From Platanthera guangdongensis (taxonomy: Eukaryota > Streptophyta > Magnoliopsida > Asparagales > Orchidaceae), in assembly GCA_039583875.1 (NCBI GenBank), contig CM077159.1, forward strand, positions 108,525,295-108,589,294: DNA of 64,000 bases, written 5' to 3'. Each line of letters starts with the position of its first letter. Positions within the stretch are counted from its first letter, which is position 1. Below the pieces are notes generated by a model. That model worked only from the letters and a program-made list of their open reading frames with translations, was not told the DNA's origin and ran no database searches. A program made the translations under genes and the position numbers. This document shows, piece by piece, positions 1-10,200 of this stretch.

Positions 1-1
1 A

Positions 2-2436
2 TTTCGGGCCTTCATTCTTGAGACTCGCACTCAATTCGCTGCACCCATTCAAACTATTCGCACTGATAATGCGCGCGAGTACACTGGCCATGACTTCGCG
101 ACCCTCTGCTCCGAGTTTGGGGTTATTCACCAAACGTCTTGTGCATATACCCCACAGTAGAATTGTGTCGCCGAACGCAAGAATCGTCATCTCCTTGATG
201 TGGTTTGCTCTCTTATGCTTCAAATGCGGGTTCCCAAACCATACTGGAACTTTGCACTCTCCACGGCCTGTTTTCTTATCAACAGTCTACCGTCCTCCGT
301 CCTCCAGAATGCTACTCCCTTCAGCCTCCTATTTTCCTCCACTCCGACCTTCCCTCTTACTCCTCGCATTTTTGGGTGTACATGCTACGTTCAACACCTC
401 GGCCCATCTACAGACAAGTTGGATCCCCGTGCGGCCAAATATGTCTTTGTGGGTTACTCGCGCACTCAAAAGGGCTGTGTGTGTTATTCGCCCACTACCC
501 GCAAGGTGACCGTTTCTGCGGATGTCACTTTCCGGGAAGATCTTCCCTTCTTCTCTGCTCTGGATCTCGCTCCTCTTTTGGAGCCCGTGGTGCGCCCTGT
601 CATCTCTGTTCCCCGGTCTCCACCTTCTCTCGTTCCTGCCCAACCTCCGGTCCTTCCCCAGCCACCTGTCATCCGGGTCTATTCTCGTCGCTCTCCTCAT
701 CCCGTTGCCCCACTGCAGTCGGCTTCGACCTCTGACGCTCCGCGGCCTGCTGCTCCGGCTCCAGCCTCCACCGCTCATCCTATGGAGAATTATGTCTCTC
801 TTCATCGCCTTTCACCGCCACTTCTTCACTTTGCCACATCGTTATCCTCTGTTTCTGTCCCAAACTCTGTGCAGGAGGCGCTTCAGCATCTAGATTGGCG
901 GGCTGTCATGGACGAGGAAATGACGGCCCTTTGGGCCAACCAGACCTGGGTCCTTGTCCCTTTACCTACCGGTCAGCAACCTGTTGGGTGTAAATGGGTT
1001 TTCATCATCAAACATGCTCCTGATGGCACTGTTGACCGTATGAAGGCCCGCCTGGTGGCCCGTGGCTTCACTCAACAGCAGGGTCTTGATTATGAGGAAA
1101 CCTTCTCTCTGGTGGCCAAGCTCAACATCGTTCGTGTTCTGCTCTCCGTGGCTGTGCATCGCCACTAGCCCCTTCATCAGCTGGATATCAAGAATGCGTT
1201 CTTGAATGGTGATCTTCAGGAAACCGTCTACATGTGCCAACCGCCCGAGTTTGAGACCATGGGGGAGTCTCGTGTGTGTCTTCTGAAGAAATCCATCTAT
1301 GGTCTCAAACAATCCCCTCGGGCGTGGTTTGACAAGTTCAGCAAGGTTGTTCGGGACATGGGCTTTACTCGGAGTTCCGCAGACTTCTCCCTATTCACTC
1401 GACACCGAGCAACAGGAACGGTCCTTCTGCTGGTTTATGTTGATGACATCCTGCTCACTGCGGATGATTCAAAGGGGATTCAAGCGGTCAAACAGCATCT
1501 TAGCACTGTGTTCCAGACCAAAGACCTGGGGCATCTTCGCTACTTCCTCGGTCTTGAGATCGCACGACGTCCGGATGGGCTTGTCCTCTCCCAACGGAAG
1601 TATTGTCTTGATCTCCTCAAAGACGCTGGTCAGTCTGGCTGCAAGCCAGCTACTACTCCGATGGAGGCAAATCACAAGCTATGTGCTCATACCTCTGATG
1701 ATGATCTGTCTCTCCAGAACCCGGAATACTATCGACGCCTTGTGGGAAAGTTGATCTACCTAACGGTCATGAGGCATGATATATCGTTCGTTGTTGGGAT
1801 TGTCATTCGATTCATGCATGCTCCCTGGGTTTCTCATCTCCAGGCAGTTGAAAAGATTCTCCGGTACCTTAAGGCATCTCCGGGTCAAGGGCTGGTTTAC
1901 AAAACCTCCAACTCTATTCCAGCAATGGTTGCATATTCAGATGCTGATTATGTTGGCTCACTGGACGATCGGCGGTCAACCAGTGGGTTCTATACATATT
2001 TGGCGGTCATCTCATTAAATGGAAAAGTAAGAAACAAGCCGTGGTTACTCGATCCTCCGCGGAAGCTGATTACCGATCGATGACATCAGTTGTCTCTGAA
2101 CTCACATGGCTTGAAAGCCTCCTTGCTGACCTGGGGGTAAAACTTCCTTCATCTGCTGTTTTATTTTGTGACAGTCACGCGGTCATACACATAGCAAAGA
2201 ATCCGGTGTTTCACGAGCGCACGAAACATATCGAGGTTGGCTGTCATTTTATTCGGGAGAAAGTTCAAATGAAGAAACTTGAATTAAAGCATGTTCCGGA
2301 CACTGATCAAGTTGCTGACATTCTCACGAACGCTTTATCAAGTACCTTATTTTACCAGTGTTTGTCCAAGCAGGGTGCATATGACTTGTACGTGCACGCT
2401 CCAGCTTGCGGGGGAGTGTTAGAGAAGCTCATTTGA
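2..2436 (+). pseudogene. copia pol remnant: integrase, reverse transcriptase, RNase H
   Basis: Reading frame 2 encodes an integrase core with motifs such as TDNAREYTG, VIHQTSCAYTPQ and [12 protein letters not shown], then the FGCTCYV and KYVFVGYS region. RT follows from about 890, with [33 protein letters not shown]-type sequence (here SIYGLKQ) and the active site LVYVDDILLT near 1432. RNase H follows (AYSDADYVG near 1935, then HERTKHIEVGCHFIRE near 2211). The frame is broken by TAG near 158, TAG at 1166-1168 and a one-base frameshift near 2000-2040. The domain order IN-RT-RH is that of Ty1/copia. It would supply element replication enzymes in virus-like particles if intact, but here it is dead. 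Confidence 0.9.
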
Positions 2437-2599
2437 CAAAGGCCCATTATGTTCTTTTTAGCGTTATTTCTCTCTTATCTTTAGTCTCACATCATGTATA
2501 GGACCTTCCTCTCTCCTTCTCCCTCTTATAAATATGTACTCATTCTTTGTATTTGACACAAGTGAACATATATACAAGGTCCATTTTTTCCTCTCTACA
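2417..2599 (+). repeat. putative 3' LTR of the 1-2599 copia
   Basis: It starts with TGTTAGAGAAG directly after the purine tract and ends with CTCTCTACA. It contains a TATA-like stretch (CTTATAAATATG, about 2524) and a pyrimidine-rich 3' part. At 183 bp it is short but within the range of small copia LTRs. The partner LTR is outside the window, so the length is unverified. Confidence 0.5.
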
Positions 2600-4239
2600 G
2601 TGCTTTTGCTTTTTTTGAGTCAAATCGTTCGGTCAATCTTAGTCGTTCGTTGCTCCCTAGAAAACTATAAATAGAGGGTGAGAACTCTCATTTTAAGCAT
2701 TGAAAGATTGAAGCTTAGGAGCCATCCTTTGTCCATCTCGGTGCCGAAGTCAAACCCCGGGTGAGAAGCTCAAGTCTGCACCTCCTCCCTTTCCCAATCC
2801 CCTTGACCGCCCTCTACAATACACTTCCTTGGCCGGCCACTCCGTCACCACTCCTCCACAAGCAACAGCCAACCTCCATTCCCCCTTGAAGCAGCCAGCC
2901 CCTAGGGCCTTTCCTCCTTCACTTCCCCATGGGAACCATCTGGCCACCACCAAGCCATCTCCTCCCTCCTCCCAAAACAGCCAGCAAATCCCGCCCCTCC
3001 CTTATAGCAGCCAGCCAAGCTCTATTTCCACCACCACAAGTAACAGCCAAGACTCTTCCTCCTCAACAAAACAGTCCCCCTCCCTAAAACTCCCCACCAA
3101 AACAGCCACCTTCCCCATATATTCCTTCTAAGGCGACCGGAGTACGTCCCCGACCACCTCCGGTGGTCCTCCTATACCTCCCATACCTATTTTCATTCAT
3201 TAGAGTTTTCTGGCGATCGCCGGAAAATGTCTCCGGTGACCACCTCCACCACCGGCAATCACCTCCGGCCAACACCAACAACCAACCACCTCCACCACCA
3301 CTCATAACCACCTTCACAACAACCCACTTTCTCCTCTTCCTTTAGGCATTATTTCCTAAAACTAAGGCTAACCACCCCATTAATCCCTCATCCAAATAAC
3401 CGAACCCCACTCTCCCTCTTTTACTCCCTGCCACAAGGAGCCCCCCCCCCCCCCCCCCCCCCCTCACTCAATTCCCCTCTCCTAGCCGGCCCTCCAACTT
3501 GCCTAACATGGAGCCACTCTATAATTGATCCCCAAACACTCCCCAGCCAACTACCTCCCAGTTACAAATTCCACTTCCTTTTCATGTCGAGGCCCCCTAC
3601 CCCTCTACACCATTAACCTCCCCCCCCCCCCCCCAAACCGCATAGAATTACACTCTGACGACCCACAGCTGAAACACATTCCCTGCTGCCCAAAGCAGTA
3701 AAACCAGTCCTAGAATTAATTCCAGGACTCTTGCCTAGCCTCTTCACCTCCCATACAACCACCTACCAACCTTCAAGTTGTTGTCCAGACTTCCATAACA
3801 ACAAACCTCAGTTTCTTGACGCTGAAACTTTTTTTACAGCTCCTTCCAACTTGTTGTCCCTGTTTCTGGACAGCCCCCAAAAAAATTCGGGACACTGAAA
3901 TCTGCCACGGACATCCCTCTTAACGCGCCTCCAGACCTCCCCACTTTATAGTCGTGGTAATCAAGGTGTCGTTTTATTTTTGCATTGGATCTAGTGTGTT
4001 CTTTACTTGAAGTGATAATAATTTATAAGTTTTGTTTCGGTTGTTCCCACCTTTGTAATTTCCCATTTACTAGTATTTCTTCTCACGCCCTACTCATCTT
4101 TTGTTACCTTTAATTGTTTTAATTAATTGTGGAGAAATCAAGTCATATCATTTATAAATATTATTTTGCAAAATTGATTACGCCAGTCATTGCATTTGCA
4201 TCTATCCCGAGTTCTCATTTAGAGTCTTACCCTACGACA
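2600..4239 (+). repeat. LTR-like leader region of the nest-1 gypsy element; no gene
   Basis: No coding domain is visible. The stretch has a clear TATA box (CTATAAATAG, 2665-2674), a long pyrimidine/CCT-rich part (2780-3960), two pure C runs (23 nt at 3441-3463 and 15 nt at 3620-3634) and a T-rich 3' part. It ends in ACA just before a primer-binding site at 4243. That layout fits U3-R-U5 of a gypsy LTR. I could not match it to the 3' LTR candidate at 19001, which suggests that the two ends come from different elements. Confidence 0.5.
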
Positions 4240-4242
4240 GTT

Positions 4243-4254
4243 TGGTATCAAAGC
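4243..4254 (+). other. primer-binding site, tRNA-iMet type
   Basis: TGGTATCAAAGC differs by one base from the canonical plant iMet site TGGTATCAGAGC. It sits 4 bp after a CA end (ACA at 4237-4239) and just before a gag-like ORF. Confidence 0.75.
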
Positions 4255-4260
4255 TAGGTT

Positions 4261-5101
4261 GTGATGCATTGCATGTTGTGTAACGGTAAGACATTTAAGC
4301 ATTCAATGTCGAAGTCAACACCTCAACAGAGTCAGGACACTACCAATTCTAACACTGATATATTTTTGTCCAATCTCCAAAAAGTTTTGGAAGATCAATT
4401 GGATCAAGTAGGCGCACAATTACATGATATTAGAGAGCAGTTTCAAAACCACGCCACTAGAGTAGAGGATATAGAGTCCAGTAGGTATCCCAGTCCAGTA
4501 AGGTCCACTAGGCCACAAGTTGTCAAAAGTGAGGATCGTCGTGAAAGAAGAAGAGCTCCTACTCCTGCATATAGCCTAGAGCGTACATTCCACAACCCAA
4601 TTGCACAGGCTCCCTAGCCCACCCAAGAGAACCCAGGGGTAGCTAACAATCGTCATAGGAACCCTAATGGGGGATGGGCTCTTCTTCCCCCCAGAGGTAC
4701 AACCTCTGCCTCAGTACCCACCGCGTAGAGGTCATTATGGTCAAGACACTCAATACCATTATGATCGAGATGAGTATATGGATCGTTATGATGCCCCGAA
4801 GGTTATGAGGATGACATTACTCGTCGCATCCAGATCGATGCCCCATCCTATTTCGAGCAGTTAGATGCTAAGGAATTTAGCGATTTGTTACTAGAAATGG
4901 ACAACTACTTTGACTGGTTTGACTGGTTTGAAATGAGGAATGAAAGGCGAGTAAGGTTTGTCAAAATGAAATTAATCTGGCAGGCCAAAATTTACTGGAC
5001 GAGTTTGGAGCTCTCTCTAGATAGAGTGGGTCTCGACTCCATCACCTAATGAATCGATATGAAGCATAAACTTAAAGAATAATACCTCCCTGCTTCGTAT
5101 C
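4261..5101 (+). pseudogene. gypsy gag remnant, N-terminal and central part
   Basis: The first ORF (4261-4617) encodes a hydrophilic segment with a short coiled-coil-like stretch (QKVLEDQLDQVGAQL region). After stops and frame changes, 4820-5050 reads IDAPSYFEQLDAKEFSDLL, MDNYFDWF and KMKLIWQAKIYWTS. That is the pattern of the retrotransposon gag domain, which forms the particle shell. A 5-bp direct repeat copied by the nested insertion at 5102 interrupts the frame, and gag resumes at 9679. Local lesions include a 9-bp duplication (tttgactgg, near 4911-4928). Confidence 0.75.
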
Positions 5102-7016
5102 TGTTGAAATTTGTGAAGTGAAAGTGGGTGAATGGAGCACTTGGACCTATCCGCGCGGACTACGCGGACAGGGTTGGCGGACAGCTAGGTCGGCAGGGAA
5201 GTTGCAGACGGTTTGCTCTGTAGCGGCCTGGGCGGTCTGTTCGCGCGGACTACGCGGACAGCAGAGGCGGTTAGCCAGACCGGCTTGTGCTCAGCAGGCA
5301 GTTGGATCCCAGGAAGTAACCGGGCAGATAGAAACTCTATCCGCGGAGTCCGGCAGCAAGCGGACTGAAGAACTGGAGCTCGGCAGACTGGCTTGGCAGA
5401 AGCCTTGGTCTTGCTCTGGTGAAGCGGCAAGTGGAAGCCGCGGAGATCGCCAGTCAGTGCGGACAGGTGCTGGAGGTCGCCGGGTTTGGCTGAATGGATC
5501 CAGCGTCCGCCAGTAAGTGCGGACTGGCCCTTGTGGCCAGTGGTGTGGACTTGGTTGGTTCTGAAGCAAGTCCATGTTTGGATCAGTCCGGGGAGATCGC
5601 GCAGTGGAGAGCGGACTGCTTCTCAGTCCGCCAAACTCGACAGAAGTGCATTTGCCTTGGTTGCGAGTTTGGGGATAAGCGGACTAGAGATTGTGTCCGC
5701 AACTATGTGAGAACTGGAGCTGGAGTCCGCTGAGTCCGGTAGGTGTCTTGGTGACAAGGCAATGGACTCAGGGTATGTGGAGTTGTCTGCAGGGATATGC
5801 AGACTAGAGCTGTCCGCAGTATGTGCGGACTGGATCGGCGTGTCCGTTGAGTCCGGCTGTTGCCTTGGTGGCGAAGTCGTGGGCTCGGGATTAGCGGACT
5901 GAAGTGGTGTGTCCGCTGAGTCCGGCATTTGCCTTGTGACGAGGCTGTGGGCTCGGGATAAGCGGGCTAGAGCTGTGTCCGCGGATTGGCGGACAATGTT
6001 GCTGCGGAGTCCAGCTGTGGTGGTCTTGACTTGGCCATGCGACAAGGCGGACTGACGATTGTGTCCGGCCTTGGTGGAGCCTTGTTGGCTTGGCCTTTGG
6101 CGACAAGGCGGACTGGTGTTGCTGTCCGACCTTGGAGAAGCAATGACGGATTGGCTATCCTGCACAGGTAGCGGCGGACTGGAGTGTGTCCGCGGATCTT
6201 GCGGATACACATGTTCTTGCTGCGGGATGTGGCGGTAATCCTATCGGCTAGGGCGGTGACCACACTCATCATCGTGCCTATAAATAGGACTCATGTCACA
6301 TCAGGAATAGTAACCTGAGAAACCGAGTGAACAGTTGTGCGGATAGCGCTGGAAAGCCAGGACTTGGCTATGATTGCGGTCAGGGACAGTGCGGACTCTG
6401 CGGTTAAGCAACGGGCGGTAAACAGCAGGTCGCGGACAGCGATCAGACGGTCTTCTCTTTGGCAACTTGGTTCGGGGTTCAATAAGTCGCCTGCTTCAGG
6501 CGGACTGTTCTTTTCGGCATCGCAGCTTGTGCAGTCTGGCGGCTAGGCGACCTCGCGATTAGGAGTCTTGCAGATCGGCGGCTAGAGCTAGCATTGGAAT
6601 AAGGGGTTGTCCGTGCGGCTTGGGTTGCGGTCTGGCGACCTGACGGACTGAGCGGACTCCACAGCAGTAGACCGGCAGCTTGATGTTTGAGTCCGCGCGG
6701 CTTGTGTTAACTTGTCTTGTATTTGTAGTATTTGTTTTCCCTTGGGTGGTTGTTTGGTGAAGCATGTCTCGTCATGTATGTCTCGCTGTGTAAAGAAGAT
6801 TGTTGTGAATCAATAGACTCTTGTGCTGCATGTGTTTTCTGGTTGACTGCCTTTAGTTGAGATAACCCCTGCTCACTCCAAGGTCCAGGGAAATTTTCGC
6901 GTGATCAAGGTGTGATCTTGATAGTGCTGAGAATATTAATTTGGCATCATGCTATCTTGGTGACCATCTGGAGAGAATTCAACATGGTATCAATGCCAGG
7001 TTGTTGAATTTTAACA
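5102..7016 (+). repeat. 5' LTR of the gag-only element (1915 bp)
   Basis: It begins TGTTGAAATTTGTG and ends TTTTAACA next to the PBS. It is saturated with GCGGAC / GTCCGC motifs on both strands from about 5150 to 6700, has a TATA box at 6278 and a poly(A)-signal-like site near 6810 (AATAGA here, AATAAA in the 3' copy). Near its end (6984-6995) it contains TGGTATCAATGC, a PBS look-alike. ORFs seen across it are by-products of the repeat. Confidence 0.93.
6278..6287 (+). promoter_or_regulatory. TATA box of the gag-only element 5' LTR
   Basis: CTATAAATAG in a local GC-poor window, preceded by the GCGGAC-rich region. The same box is at 8933-8942 in the 3' LTR. It is placed to start a transcript that would run through the PBS and gag. 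Confidence 0.65.
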
Positions 7017-7028
7017 TGGTATCAGAGC
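7017..7028 (+). other. primer-binding site of the gag-only element
   Basis: TGGTATCAGAGC, a perfect match to the plant tRNA-iMet type site, starts immediately after the terminal CA of the 5' LTR. Confidence 0.9.
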
Positions 7029-7108
7029 TGGATTGGAGTGGATAAGCAGTGATCAATTGAAGTGGTTGTTTCTCTTGTGAAGAGGGAACCAGTGGTAGAA
7101 CTATAGCA

Positions 7109-7636
7109 GTGGAAGATGCAAGTTGTCTTGGAATTGATCTCCTTACAGAGACGAACTTTGATAGGTGTAAGTCTTGTATTGAGAGCTTTCTTCTTGGCGA
7201 GGACCTTTGGAAGGTTGTATGCGGAGCAGAAAGACAAGAGGTTACTGCTGGCAATGTTAAAGAGATGAGAGCTTGGAAGGAGACAAATGCGAAAGCGGAG
7301 TCTATTCTCAAGCAGGTGATCTCATCGGAGCTCTTGGACCACATCAGTGGATGTCGGTCAGCTGCGGAGGTTTGGACTTTCCTTGATGGATTGTTCAGGA
7401 AGGAGGTGAAGGTTGTTGCAGAGGATGGTCCTTCTACTTCATATCAGCAAGAGAGGAGTGTTTCTCCTAGGCGTGATGGGAAGAGGAAGGAAGGACCAAG
7501 GTGTTATAAATGCAAGCAGCATGGTCATCTCAGGAAAGAGTGCAAGGTTGTCTTGCTCTCGGCGAACGTAGCTCATGTTGGGAGTAAGGAGAAGAACTTA
7601 GTTGGGTCTTCAACAAGTTCAAGTTCTGATCCATGA
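7109..7636 (+). CDS. Gag-like protein with CCHC zinc knuckle, only ORF of the element
   Basis: The frame is open for 175 codons and ends at TGA 7634-7636. It contains TETNFDRCKSCIESFLLGED, a pattern seen at the start of copia-type gag (UBN2 family), then AWKETNAKAESILKQVI and AAEVWTFLDGLF. A zinc knuckle follows at about residues 131-146 (CYKCKQHGHLRKEC, CX2CX4HX4C). It should package RNA and help form particles. No ATG lies upstream of the conserved part after the TGA near 7058; the first in-frame ATG is at 7265 (MRAWKE). So the real start is lost, non-AUG, or made by splicing. The C-terminal tail is Ser/Thr-rich. The interior is otherwise empty. Confidence 0.8.
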   Translation: MEDASCLGIDLLTETNFDRCKSCIESFLLGEDLWKVVCGAERQEVTAGNVKEMRAWKETNAKAESILKQVISSELLDHISGCRSAAEVWTFLDGLFRKEVKVVAEDGPSTSYQQERSVSPRRDGKRKEGPRCYKCKQHGHLRKECKVVLLSANVAHVGSKEKNLVGSSTSSSSDP

Positions 7637-7751
7637 TATGCGCGACGAGGACTATGTCTTGGACATTTCTTCGTAGATGCTATCGGAGTGATCAGGTGCA
7701 AGGTTACGGCAGTCGCTAGAGATATTCACCACTTCTCACTTCAAGGGAGAG

Positions 7752-9673
7752 TGTTGAAATTTGTGAAGTGAAAGTGAGTGAATGGAGCACTTGGACCTAT
7801 CCGCGCGGACTACGCGGACAGGGTTAGCGGACAGCTAGGTCGGCAGGGATGTTGCAGACGGTTTGCTCTGTAGCGGCCTGGGCGGTCTGTTCGCGCGGAC
7901 TACGCGGACAGCAGCGGTGGTTAGCCAGACCGGCTTGTACTCAGCAGGCAGTTGGATCCCAGGAAGTAACCGGACGGACAGAAACTCTATCCGCGGAGTC
8001 CGGCAGGAAGCGGACTGAAGAACTGGAGCTCGGCAGACTGGTTTGGCAGAAGCCTTGGTCTTGCTCTGGTGAAGCGACAAGTGGAAGCCGCGGAGATCGT
8101 CAGTCAGTGCGGACAGGTGCTGGAGGTCGCCAGGTTTGGCTGACTGGATCCAGCGTCCGCCAGTAAGTGCGGACTGGCCCTTGTGGCCAGTGGTGTGCAC
8201 TTGGTTGGTTCTGAACCAAGTCCATGTTTGGCTCAGTCCGGGGAGATCGTGCAGTGGAGCGCGGACTGCTTCTCAGTCCGCCAAGCTCGGCAGAAGTGCA
8301 TTTGCCTTGGTTGCGAGTTTGGGGATAAGCGGACTGGAGATTGTATCCGCAACTGTGTGCGGACTGGAGCTGGAGTCCGCTGAGTCTAGTAGGTGTCTTG
8401 GTGACAAGTCAATGGACTCAGGGTATGCGGACTGGAGTTGTCTGCAGGGATATGCATACTAGAGCTGTCTGCAGTATGTGCGGACTGGATCGGCGTGTCC
8501 GTTGAGTCCGGCTGTTGCCTTGGTGGCGAAGTCGTGGGCTCGGGATTGGCGGACTGAAGCGGTGTGTCCGTTGAGTCCGGTATTTGCCTTGTGACGAGGC
8601 TGTGGGCTCGGGATAAGCGGGCTGGAGCTGTGTCTGCGGATTGGCGGACAATGTTGTTGCGGAGTCCGGCTGTGGTGCTCTTGGCTTGGCCATACGACAA
8701 GGCGGACTGACGATTGTGTCCGGCCTTGGTGGAGCCTTGTTGGCTTGGCCTTTGGCGACAAGGCGGACTGGTGTTGCTGTCCGGCCTTGGAGAAGCAATG
8801 GCGGATTGGCTATCCTGCATAGGTAGCGGCACACTGGAGTGTGTCCGCGGATCTTGCGGATACACATGTTCTTGCTGCGGGATGTGGCGGTAATCCTATC
8901 GCCTAGGGCGGTGACCACACTCATCATCGTGTCTATAAATAGGATGCATGTCACATCAGGAATAGTAACCTGAGAAACCGAGTGAACAGTTGTGCGGATA
9001 GCGCTGGAAAGCCAGGACTTGGCTCTGATTGCAGTCAGGGACAGTGCGTACTCTGCGGTTAAGCAACAGGTGGTAAACAGCAGGTCGCGGACAGCGAATA
9101 GACGGTCTTCTCTTTGGCAACTTGGTTCGGGGTTCAATAAGTCGCCTGCTTCAGGCGGACTATTCTTTTCGGCATCGCAGCTTGTGCGGTCTGGCGGCTA
9201 GGCGACCTCGCGGTTAGGCGGCTTGCAGATCGGCGGCTAGAGCCAGCATTGGAATAAGGGGTTGTCCGCGCGGCTTGGGTTGCGGTCTGGCGACCTGGCG
9301 GACTGAGCGGACACCACAGCAGTAGACCGGCGGCTTGATGTTTGAGTCCGCGCGGCTTGTGTTAACTTGTCTTGTATTTGTAGTCTCTGCTTTCCCTTGG
9401 GTGGTTGTTTGATGAAGCATGTCTCGCCATGTATGTCTCGCTGTGTAAAGAAGATTGTTGTGAATCAATAAAAACTCTTGTGCTGCATGTGTTTTCTGGT
9501 TGACTGGCTTTAGTTGAGATAACCCCTGCTCACTCCAAGGTCCAGGGAAATTTCCGCGTGATCAAGGTGTGATCTTGATAGTGTTGAGAATATTAATTTG
9601 GCACCAGGCTATCTTGGTGACCACCTGGAGAGAATTCAACATGGTATCAATGCCAGGTTGTTGAATTTTAACA
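7752..9673 (+). repeat. 3' LTR of the gag-only element (1922 bp)
   Basis: Same start and end as the 5' copy, with scattered substitutions and small indels by eye (for example GCGGACTGG insertions near 8360 and 8430, and AATAAAAAC against AATAGAC near 9467). TATA at 8933. It is followed by the TSD GTATC and then the continuation of the host gag. Confidence 0.93.
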
Positions 9674-9678
9674 GTATC

Positions 9679-10200
9679 GTAGCCAGCACTTAGAGAAAAC
9701 CCTGACCCTACGATAAGGCATCTCATACGTCGCCGAGTACATGACTCGATTTGATGAGCTTGTCATGAAAAGTCGTGTCATAGAAGAGCATATCATGACG
9801 ACCTCACGGTATAGGGTCGGACTGAGGGCAGACATCCGTTGAGAACTCATTCCCCATCTATTAGAGACAGTCGAGCAGATCTACTAGCTCGGTTTAAAAT
9901 ACAAGAAGTACTTGCACACTACTGGTCCGAGGCGACCTACTTCACAATCTGATAGCCCTGCCTCTAAGAGGCCCCCACAGTAGGGATCCACCCTTTATAT
10001 GCCTCCCTATACACCCACAGATACGACGACCACCTCTACATGCCGTAGAAGAAGGTTGGGAGAACGAGGCCGACCGAGCACTTGAGTTGGGCGTCATCCG
10101 CCGCTTGCTTGATACACACCCCGTGAAGATGAGGATTGGAAGCGGGCCACTATCTTTTACACTTATTTCCCGAGCACAGGTGGGCCCTGCAAGCTCATCA
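9679..10200 (+). pseudogene. gypsy element A gag, C-terminal continuation
   Basis: From 9712 it reads through YVAEYMTRFDELVMKSRVI and GLRADI, a typical gag segment (expected: EY..FD.L..., L R..I). Stops follow, and a Pro/Thr-rich, Arg-rich stretch (9950-10080) stands where the zinc-finger region is expected, but I see no CCHC motif. Shares codon frame with the gag left of the nested insertion once the TSD is collapsed. Confidence 0.7.

Larger units (their letters stand above)
1..2599 (+). mobile_element. Ty1/copia retrotransposon, 5'-truncated by the window edge
   Basis: The window opens inside the integrase domain of a copia element. Integrase, RT, RNase H, a purine tract (GCGGGGGAG, about 2408-2416) and the start of a 3' LTR (TGTTAGAGAAG at 2417) follow in order. 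The 5' LTR, gag and protease lie outside the window, so no TSD can be checked. The right boundary at 2599 is only the first plausible CA end after the LTR start and could be wrong. Confidence 0.85.
5102..9673 (+). mobile_element. non-autonomous LTR retrotransposon with gag only (TR-GAG-like), 4572 bp
   Basis: Two long direct repeats (5102-7016 and 7752-9673) flank a 735-bp interior. The ends are TG...CA. The 5-bp TSD GTATC is perfect (5097-5101 and 9674-9678). A perfect iMet PBS follows the 5' LTR and a purine tract (CAAGGGAGAG) precedes the 3' LTR. The interior holds only a gag ORF with a zinc knuckle; there is no protease, integrase or RT. This matches the published class of terminal-repeat elements with a GAG domain (TR-GAG), which must borrow enzymes from a relative. 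It is inserted in the gag of gypsy element A. Confidence 0.93.

Noticed and set aside
5118..6546. Several ORFs of 60-195 codons on both strands in the 5' LTR, repeated at 7835-9201
   Set aside because: They follow the GC-rich GCGGAC repeats, appear in both LTRs in all frames and match no domain.
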